NCBI GenBank assembly: GCA_903930765.1
Contig: CAIYZV010000285.1
Coordinates: forward strand, 1-64,000
Direction of reading: 5' to 3'
DNA length: 64,000 nt
DNA from: an uncultured Pirellula sp.
GTDB taxonomy: Bacteria; Planctomycetota; Planctomycetia; Pirellulales; Pirellulaceae
The notes beneath the pieces were generated by a model, which worked only from the letters and a program-made list of their open reading frames with translations, was not told where the DNA came from and did no database searches. This document shows positions 57,732 to 64,000 of this stretch, in pieces; position 1 is the first letter of the stretch; each line of letters starts with the position of its first letter. Position numbers and translations under genes: made by a program.

Positions 57732-58903
57732 TGGTTTCGCGTACATCGATGGGTTGCGTATCAAGGACGACGAAGTTGAAGAAATTATTTCGAAGAACGC
57801 TGGCGTTGCTTTTCGCTGCAACGAGTTGGATGTCTATTTTCCAAGCTACTGTGCTGAGCCAGGCACCTGGGGAATCGGTAGAAGATCCGCTATCGGCCGC
57901 AAGGGTGTCAGAGAGTGTCATCGAAGGATCAAGCGACGAGGATGTCATGGATAGTCGTTGGAATCTGCCCCTTCCTACTTTAGGAGGCAAGCAGTTTTGG
58001 ACGGATCATCGATGGTGGTATGGCTGGAGGGTCCAGTACAACAAGATGGCGGATTCATGGCGGTTATTGGATCCCTCGTCGGTGCGCCGTGCGTGGGGGA
58101 CCAAGGAGGCGATGCTTGCCGAGTTGGCGAAGATCCAAGCGGATAATGAAAAGTCCCATACGGAACCAAGCGATGTGGTGGTGTTGCTGCATGGACTAAT
58201 GCGAAGCGCATCGAGCATGAAACCGATTCAGACGGCGATCGATGAACGTTACGCATCGAGGGATTCTGACCGCAAGGAACCCAGGTCAAATAAGGTTCCT
58301 GCGGTGGTATTGTTTACGTATTCCAGTACCCGCGAGTCGATAACCTCGCATGCAGAGGCGTTGCGAGAGGTTGTTGAGCATCTTCCCGGACGGCCACGTT
58401 TGCGATTCGTCGGCCATAGCTTGGGAAATATCGTGCTTCGAACCGCGATATCCCAGTGGCGCAGCCAAGGGGACCCGACCTTTGCATTGGATCGCATGGA
58501 GCGGGTGGTGATGCTCGGTCCTCCGAACCAAGGCTCCTCGTTTGCGAAGACGCTTGGTCAGTTGGGATTGTTTGAAACAATCACCGGCCATTCTGGGATG
58601 CAATTGGGACCGTCGTGGAATGAGTTCGCAGAAAGCTTAGACAGGCCTCCGTGTCCATTCGCGGTGATTGCTGGGGATCTGTCCCCGCTCAGGATTCGGA
58701 ATCCCTTTCTCAAGGGACCCAGCGATGGAGTGGTAACCATCGAAGAAGCAAAACTCGAGGGGATGGACGAGTTCATTACGGTTCCGGTCCTGCATTCCTT
58801 TCTGATGCGAGATTCAACGTGCGTGCAGACGACGGTGGATTATCTCTTCGAGGACGATGCGGGAGACGGTCACGCTGCCACAGAGCCGGATACGAAACCG
58901 TAG
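57731..58903 (+). CDS. Alpha/beta hydrolase (lipase-like)
   Basis: VVLLHGLMRSASSMKPI; LRFVGHSLGNIVLRTAI; TGATG overlap with upstream stop. Confidence 0.85.
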   Translation: MVSRTSMGCVSRTTKLKKLFRRTLALLFAATSWMSIFQATVLSQAPGESVEDPLSAARVSESVIEGSSDEDVMDSRWNLPLPTLGGKQFWTDHRWWYGWRVQYNKMADSWRLLDPSSVRRAWGTKEAMLAELAKIQADNEKSHTEPSDVVVLLHGLMRSASSMKPIQTAIDERYASRDSDRKEPRSNKVPAVVLFTYSSTRESITSHAEALREVVEHLPGRPRLRFVGHSLGNIVLRTAISQWRSQGDPTFALDRMERVVMLGPPNQGSSFAKTLGQLGLFETITGHSGMQLGPSWNEFAESLDRPPCPFAVIAGDLSPLRIRNPFLKGPSDGVVTIEEAKLEGMDEFITVPVLHSFLMRDSTCVQTTVDYLFEDDAGDGHAATEPDTKP

Positions 58904-58951
58904 TCCGTGATGCCCGCTAGAATGGACCTGTCCATGGATGCTCAACCGATG

Positions 58952-60529
58952 CTATTCGTTTGACGTCGCACTCAGGCAATACAAACTGGTGCGAGTTCTG
59001 ACGATCAAGTCTTTACCGACGGCGACAGGGGAGGCCAAGCAGCCCGCATCGAGGGTGTTCTCGTTAAGCACATTTCCTTCTCGGTCGACGACATGCGATT
59101 TGCCTTGCTCGTCGAAGCAGTAGATACGGCCCCCTGCAACGATGGGTGAGCTGCTGAAGTCACCTCCCAAGCGTTTCTGCCAAACCAATTCACCCGTTTC
59201 CGGATTCATGGCGGACAGAACACCGCGATCTTCGAGCGAGCAAAGAAGATTGCCCAAGAAAACCGGTGAAGGTTTGCAGCCGATGGCGCGTGTTGATTGC
59301 CAACGGACGTGTGTTTGTGTGATATCACCATTGCCGGTTGGATCGATCGCCAGCAATTTGGCTTTGCTGAATCCCGAGCTGAGGTAAAGGTGCCGTCCAT
59401 CGAATAGTGGACGGATAGCGCTGGAGTGCTCTTCGTAACGGACTCGCCACAGTTCTTTGCCAGTGCTGGGCTCGTACGCGATGACCGCTTTCGCTGCAGG
59501 GCTGATCAATTGGAGTTTATCTCCGACCTGGATCACGTGCGGCGTGCTATATGCTTTTTTCCAGTCGCCATCGTCGGTTCCATATTCGATAGCTCGGTCC
59601 GTTTTCCAAACCGTTTCCCCCGTATGCTTGTTGAGCGCGACGATGTACTGATAGTCGAATCCATCCATGCTGAAGATCAGCAAGTCGTTGAAGAGAATGG
59701 GACTCGATCCCGCTCCTCGGTAGTGATTGCAGGGCAAATCGCGCCGTTGCCATACGATCGATCCATCGTTCGGATTCAATGCCGCGGTACCGTAGGCACC
59801 GAAGGTGACATAGACATGTTGGCTATCGCAAATCGGGGTTGGGGATCCGTAGGAATTGAACTCGTGATAGTCTTTCTGGGTTTTCTCGTTGGTGAATAAA
59901 GGGCGATCGATCAAGATCTTGCCGTTCTCGCGATCGACTGCGAGGACGGACATAGTCAGTCCGTCATTGGTAGCGTTAGTGATCCAAATCTTGTTTCCCC
60001 AAACAATGGGCGAGGACCATGCTTTTCCGGGGACGTTGAGCCGCCATCGGACATTCTCACTCTCGCTCCAACGGATGGGTGGGTCGGCATCCTGGGCGGC
60101 AACTCCGTCTCCATGAGGACCCCGGTACTGAGGCCAAAGGCCTTGGCCCGCTTGTTGAATCTCTTGCTTCGTCCAAGCCCACTCGACGAGTTGGTTGTCG
60201 GGAGTGGTGCTAATGGTAACAGGTCGTACGGTTGCAATCGATTGCTGAGCCATGGCGTCGGGTGACGCGATGCATGAAATCGAAGCCGACAGAGCCATGA
60301 AGCCCCAGCGAGCTATGCCCCCCCAGCGAGCCGTAGTACTGTCGCGGTTCAGGACCGAGGAATGCAGGAAATGCGGCAGCGCGAGAGAGGGGGATCGCAT
60401 GGTGGGAGTTACTCGTGTTTGGGGGGAAGGTGCTCGTGTGGAGCCAATCATGACCGTCCCCATTATAGAAGAAAACGGCCGATCACAAGTTGTCGATCCA
60501 CTTCCTAGTTCAAGTTCCCCGCGGGACAC
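58952..60529 (-). CDS. PQQ-binding-like beta-propeller repeat protein
   Basis: WPQYRGPHGDGVAAQDADPPIRWSESENVRWRLNVPGKAWSSPIVWGNKIWITNA; repeated blade motifs. Confidence 0.9.
   Translation of the reverse strand: MSRGELELGSGSTTCDRPFSSIMGTVMIGSTRAPSPQTRVTPTMRSPSLALPHFLHSSVLNRDSTTARWGGIARWGFMALSASISCIASPDAMAQQSIATVRPVTISTTPDNQLVEWAWTKQEIQQAGQGLWPQYRGPHGDGVAAQDADPPIRWSESENVRWRLNVPGKAWSSPIVWGNKIWITNATNDGLTMSVLAVDRENGKILIDRPLFTNEKTQKDYHEFNSYGSPTPICDSQHVYVTFGAYGTAALNPNDGSIVWQRRDLPCNHYRGAGSSPILFNDLLIFSMDGFDYQYIVALNKHTGETVWKTDRAIEYGTDDGDWKKAYSTPHVIQVGDKLQLISPAAKAVIAYEPSTGKELWRVRYEEHSSAIRPLFDGRHLYLSSGFSKAKLLAIDPTGNGDITQTHVRWQSTRAIGCKPSPVFLGNLLCSLEDRGVLSAMNPETGELVWQKRLGGDFSSSPIVAGGRIYCFDEQGKSHVVDREGNVLNENTLDAGCLASPVAVGKDLIVRTRTSLYCLSATSNE
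60293..60328. repeat. 18-bp imperfect tandem duplication in N-terminal region
   Basis: AGCCATGAAGCCCCAGCG/AGCTATGCCCCCCCAGCG. Confidence 0.65.
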
Positions 60530-60531
60530 TA

Positions 60532-61536
60532 TCAGCGAGAAAGAATTGCGATTCGGTAGCGATCGGCCAAGGCGAGGGTCCGTGTTCGATCGATAACGAT
60601 CGTTTTGCCTGCTTCGATCGCGATTGCCCGACCTCCGGCTTTCGCCATACGTTCGATTGTTTGAGGGCCGATCGTGGGCAGATCAAAACGCATGTCTTGC
60701 TGAGGCTTGGCGACCTTAACGAGCGACCAATGCCCCATGGGGCATAACATACCTGTCCGTTCGATGCATGCATCGGTACCTTCGACGGCTTCGACCGAGA
60801 GCACGGTTCGGTTCTTGACCGTGATCGATTGTCCGATGTCTAGCCCTCCCATGTGCTTTGCGATATCCCAGCCGAAATCGATATCGGACATTACGGAACG
60901 GCTCGGGCGACATTGCGTGAGGAGTCCGGTTTGTGCAATCAAGTCGGTTGCGTAGTCGGTACCCGGGACAACTTTCATTGCTCGTCGCTCAAACGAAGCG
61001 ACGACGGCACCGAGCAGCGTGTCGTCGGTCGTGGATCCATGCTTGGAAAACAGCGGGCGAATCATGGTCCGCATGCATTCCAGGTCGGGTGCATGCTGAA
61101 CCCAACCGAGTCCATGAAATAGGATCCGGTCTTTAAAAAGTTTTCCTGCCAAACAGACTCGCTCCACATCGTGTTCGGCGAAAAATCGTTGCATTGCTCC
61201 GAGTTTGCAAACACCAAACCATTTCATGTGATCGGCGAGCGTGTTGAGTTCCTCGGACGCATGATCGCGGATGGCAGCGATCGTGACAGAGCCTCCGAGT
61301 GCTCGCACGGCGTTAGCGACCTTGCCAGGGTATTCTCCCCAACCTGCGACGATACCGACGCGAAGGTTTGCGACGTTTGACACGGTGCCGTCTGACACGG
61401 TGCCGTCTGACACGGTGCCGTCTGACACGGTGCCGTTTGAGTCGGTGCCGTCTGACTGAGGGGCGGGTCGAAAAATGGCCAGGCTAGGACGGGTTTTGGA
61501 TGTTTGCTCGCGAGATGGTTGGGGAACCGATGCCAT
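60532..61536 (-). CDS. lpxI: UDP-2,3-diacylglucosamine pyrophosphatase LpxI family
   Basis: VGIVAGWGEYPGKVANAVRALG; LAGKLFKDRILF; STTDDTLLGAVVASFE; GPQTIERMAKAGGRAIAIEAGKTIVID. Confidence 0.9.
   Translation of the reverse strand: MASVPQPSREQTSKTRPSLAIFRPAPQSDGTDSNGTVSDGTVSDGTVSDGTVSNVANLRVGIVAGWGEYPGKVANAVRALGGSVTIAAIRDHASEELNTLADHMKWFGVCKLGAMQRFFAEHDVERVCLAGKLFKDRILFHGLGWVQHAPDLECMRTMIRPLFSKHGSTTDDTLLGAVVASFERRAMKVVPGTDYATDLIAQTGLLTQCRPSRSVMSDIDFGWDIAKHMGGLDIGQSITVKNRTVLSVEAVEGTDACIERTGMLCPMGHWSLVKVAKPQQDMRFDLPTIGPQTIERMAKAGGRAIAIEAGKTIVIDRTRTLALADRYRIAILSR
61381..61455. repeat. 15-bp tandem repeat x5 within the lpxI N-terminal extension
   Basis: CACGGTGCCGTCTGA x3, CACGGTGCCGTTTGA, GTCGGTGCCGTCTGA; protein SNGTVSDGTVSDGTVSDGTVSN. 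Confidence 0.95.
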
Positions 61537-61547
61537 GGTGGGTAGGG

Positions 61548-62600
61548 TTAATGGGATTCGTTGGTTTTGGATTGAAGCAACTGCTGCAATTCTTTCTCGA
61601 GTCGTTTGACGGTGCGTCTCATTTCAGGGAGTTTATTGATGGCCGCATAGATGGAGGCTTGTTCAAACCGAGGGATCGCGGGGCTTCCCAGGACGATCAG
61701 GTCGTCGGCGATGTCCGAGGCAACTCCAGACTGCGCACCAACCATCGTACGGTTGCCGATTTGGGTATGATCCCGCATACCTACCTGTCCGGCCAGGACT
61801 ACATAATCTCCGGTGCTGCAACTGCCAGCGATGCCGACTTGGGAGCAGATCAAGTTGTGCTGGCCGATGTTGCAGTTGTGCGCGATTTGAACAAGATTGT
61901 CGATTTTGGTCCCTCGGCCGATGCGTGTTGCGCCGTAGGTCCCTCGGTCCACGGTGCTATTAGCACCGATTTCTACATCGTCTTCGATTTCGACCCAGCC
62001 GAGTTGCGATGTAGGTTGATGATGACCTTCGACCATTCTGTAGCCGAAACCGTGGGCACCCAAAACGACACCAGCGTGCAGTGTCACACGATCTCCCAGA
62101 ATGGTACCTGGGTACAAAACGACTCCTGGATACAGCTGACAATCGCGTCCGACATGACAGCCTGGCATCAATGTTACGCCTCGGTGGAGATGCGTTCCGG
62201 CCCCCACTGTGCAACCGTCATCTACAGACACGAATGCATCGATGAAGCAATCGGAATGGATGTCTGTTGTCGGGTGAATGCATGCGGAGGGATGGACTCC
62301 AAAAGAACGCTGCAGCACATGGGTTGGTCGAAAAATTTGACAGATTTTGGCAAATGCGTCGTGGGGGTTCGTAACCACGATTTGTGGGAGTTCCAAGGAG
62401 TCGAACGATTTCGGAGTGACAACGGCCGACGCAGGAGAGGACTGAAGTTTCGGGATGTGCTTCTCATCATCGATGAGGGTGATGTACCCTGGCTTGGCAT
62501 CCGACAGAGGCGCGGCACCAGTTACCACGGCGTTGTGATGACCTGCGAATAATTCACCGTGGACTCGCGCGGCGAGGCTGGCCAGATCCATTGCTGTCAT
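61548..62600 (-). CDS. lpxD: UDP-3-O-acylglucosamine N-acyltransferase
   Basis: hexapeptide repeats; [68 protein letters not shown]. Confidence 0.95.
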   Translation of the reverse strand: MTAMDLASLAARVHGELFAGHHNAVVTGAAPLSDAKPGYITLIDDEKHIPKLQSSPASAVVTPKSFDSLELPQIVVTNPHDAFAKICQIFRPTHVLQRSFGVHPSACIHPTTDIHSDCFIDAFVSVDDGCTVGAGTHLHRGVTLMPGCHVGRDCQLYPGVVLYPGTILGDRVTLHAGVVLGAHGFGYRMVEGHHQPTSQLGWVEIEDDVEIGANSTVDRGTYGATRIGRGTKIDNLVQIAHNCNIGQHNLICSQVGIAGSCSTGDYVVLAGQVGMRDHTQIGNRTMVGAQSGVASDIADDLIVLGSPAIPRFEQASIYAAINKLPEMRRTVKRLEKELQQLLQSKTNESH

Positions 62601-62631
62601 TTGCAGATTCCTTCCTTCGATTGTTCTTCTG

Positions 62632-62645
62632 GGGCACCGGTGCCC
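62632..62645. promoter_or_regulatory. Perfect 14-bp palindrome upstream of lpxD
   Basis: GGGCACCGGTGCCC, about 32 bp upstream of the lpxD start on the minus strand. Confidence 0.4.
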
Positions 62646-62854
62646 TGTGCCAGAGTTTAGCTAAGTTATCTCCGTTAAATCAACGTCGATTGGCGTGGCA
62701 ATTTCGCTAAGGATTCGCTACCGTACCGTCAAACTTCGAGCGATAGGTTCGGAAATTCCGGAGCAAAAAAACTCCAAACTTGGGTTAACTCCCGAGTCAG
62801 TTCCGGTTGGACGGTAGACAATGCTGTCCATGCGGCCTCGCTGAAATGGATTTT

Positions 62855-62886
62855 TAGTGGCAGTATTTCTTAGTGGAAGTATTTCA
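62855..62886. repeat. 16-bp tandem duplication upstream of the FtsQ-like gene
   Basis: TAGTGGCAGTATTTCT/TAGTGGAAGTATTTCA. Confidence 0.8.
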
Positions 62887-62907
62887 AGGAGGGAGAGCGG
62901 ATCGCGA

Positions 62908-63849
62908 ATGGCAACAGCGGATACCAACGCAACCAATTCGACTCAACCTATGTTTTGGAAGCACCTTTGGAATGTATTCAATTCAATACCGAGAGCGGCT
63001 TTGCTCAGTTTTATCGGCCCTTCGGTGCTCTTGCTGAGTGGGTATCTGGGTTGGCGGTATTACGGTGCGAAGGCGTTGGATAGCACTTATTACGCGATCA
63101 AGCCCGAGAACATTCATTTGACCAACACCCCGGCGTGGCTCAAGACCGACATTGTCCAAGAGGTTTATGACGGCAGTGGGTTATCCCGCATGTCGCTTTT
63201 AGACGACCAATCCGCGGCGGTGATCGCGAGATCGTTCGATGCCCATCCGTGGATCCGCAAGACGCATCGCGTTCAGAAGATGGCAGGTGGTCAAATCATG
63301 GTGAACGTCGAGTATCGGACGCCGATAGCGATGGTTCATTGTGAGGCGTCGATCGACGAAACGAGCGGCGGGCGGGCTTCTGAGAGTTTTCTGCCGGTGG
63401 ATACCGATGGGATCCTTTTACCTACGCGAGATTTTTCTCAGAGCGATATCTCTGAATACTTGCTAATTTACGCGAAGAATATCCGCGCATCCGAGTATCG
63501 ACGGGTAGGAACACCGCTCGGCGATTCTCAAATCGAGGATGCGGTGCTGCTGTGCCGTTTGCTCTCGCCGATTCGGAGCGATGCGAAGCTGGCGAGCGTT
63601 TACGTCTATCCATCACGAGAGAATGGAGTCGCCAAATGGAAGCTCGAGATTGCCACGCGCGGTGGACCTCGAATCCTTTGGGGAAGTGCGCCGGGACGCG
63701 AGAATTTCGGCGAACCCAGCGCGAACTCTAAATTGAAACGGCTGCTCGAAATTGCTGCGACCAAAGATCTATGGTCGAAGTCCGAGATCGATTTATCTCA
63801 AGGGGTATCGTTGACCCCGAAAACTAATCCTTTGCCCAGTAATCGATGA
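62908..63849 (+). CDS. FtsQ/POTRA-like single-pass membrane protein
   Basis: N-terminal TM then IHLTNTPAWLKTDIVQEVYDGSGLSRMSLLDDQSAAVIARSFDAHPWIRKTHRVQKMAGGQIMVNVEYRTPIAMV; AAGGAGGG upstream of ATG. Confidence 0.6.
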   Translation: MATADTNATNSTQPMFWKHLWNVFNSIPRAALLSFIGPSVLLLSGYLGWRYYGAKALDSTYYAIKPENIHLTNTPAWLKTDIVQEVYDGSGLSRMSLLDDQSAAVIARSFDAHPWIRKTHRVQKMAGGQIMVNVEYRTPIAMVHCEASIDETSGGRASESFLPVDTDGILLPTRDFSQSDISEYLLIYAKNIRASEYRRVGTPLGDSQIEDAVLLCRLLSPIRSDAKLASVYVYPSRENGVAKWKLEIATRGGPRILWGSAPGRENFGEPSANSKLKRLLEIAATKDLWSKSEIDLSQGVSLTPKTNPLPSNR

Positions 63850-64000
63850 CTTGGACTTTGTCCAAGTGCGGTTTGAGTACGTCGACGAACGCCTTGTGCG
63901 CGGGATGCGGCAGATAAGCAGCGCGGTCGGCTTCCGTTTTGAAGGTAATCAAAAAGCAGTGGGTGAATCCGTTGGCCAGTCCTTCTGGGCTGTTATCGGT
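63824..64000 (-). CDS. Dabb (stress-responsive A/B barrel) family protein, 5' truncated by window edge
   Basis: Minus-strand translation TDNSPEGLANGFTHCFLITFKTEADRAAYLPHPAHKAFVDVLKPHLDKVQVIDYWAKD*; overlaps FtsQ-like 3' end by 26 bp. Confidence 0.82.
   Translation of the reverse strand, partial: TDNSPEGLANGFTHCFLITFKTEADRAAYLPHPAHKAFVDVLKPHLDKVQVIDYWAKD

Noticed and set aside
61381-61455. CRISPR-like array
   Set aside because: Direct 15-bp tandem units with no spacers, in frame within a protein gene; not CRISPR. The same applies to the other short arrays.
61500-62552. 350-aa plus-strand ORF antisense to lpxD
   Set aside because: Mirrors lpxD, which has clear hexapeptide-repeat family signatures; the antisense translation has no recognisable domain and is best explained as a coding shadow.
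1-64000. Prophage, transposon, tRNA, rRNA or defence system
   Set aside because: No integrase, transposase, phage structural, restriction or CRISPR-associated signatures in the supplied translations, and no tRNA/rRNA sequence recognised by eye. A covariance-model scan would be needed to exclude small RNAs.

Overview
This 64 kb window looks like a chromosomal segment from a planctomycete. The lineage is inferred from family content: DUF1592/DUF1552, PSCyt/PSD1/DUF1501, PVC-type heme proteins, an ECF sigma factor paired with a Ser/Thr kinase, and LpxI. I saw no rRNA, tRNA, CRISPR array or transposase. The main blocks are: (1) 1-4.2 kb, MFS transporter, ceramidase-like enzyme and APC permease; (2) 6.0-9.1 kb, overlapping ECF sigma and Ser/Thr kinase genes; (3) 9.3-34.9 kb, a region rich in planctomycete cytochrome/DUF families, with two intact DUF1592-type/DUF1552 pairs, ThuA proteins, alpha/beta hydrolases, BNR-repeat proteins, a PVC-type heme protein and an M28 peptidase; (4) 35.2-36.6 kb, nhaA; (5) 36.9-53.6 kb, a hybrid type II secretion/type IV pilus locus with embedded signalling genes (HD-GYP, CheY-like receiver, PAS histidine kinase, STAS); (6) 53.9-64 kb, pyruvate kinase, NfeD/ClpP-like protease, lipase-like hydrolase, PQQ propeller, LpxI, LpxD, an FtsQ/POTRA-like protein and a truncated Dabb protein. 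The most unusual observations are: (a) three relics of collapsed or truncated planctomycete operons, one of which (a DUF1501 3' end) overlaps the nhaA 3' end in another frame, so the nhaA C-terminal tail appears to be overprinted; (b) at least 13 short tandem arrays of 12-18 bp period (mostly 15-16), almost all near gene starts or stops, with coding arrays always a multiple of 3 and noncoding arrays often 14 or 16; (c) pilin-like proteins in the secretion locus that carry jelly-roll (CBM4/9-like and choice-of-anchor-like) domains; (d) a candidate c-di-GMP circuit (HD-GYP plus degenerate MshEN repeats on the GspE ATPase).
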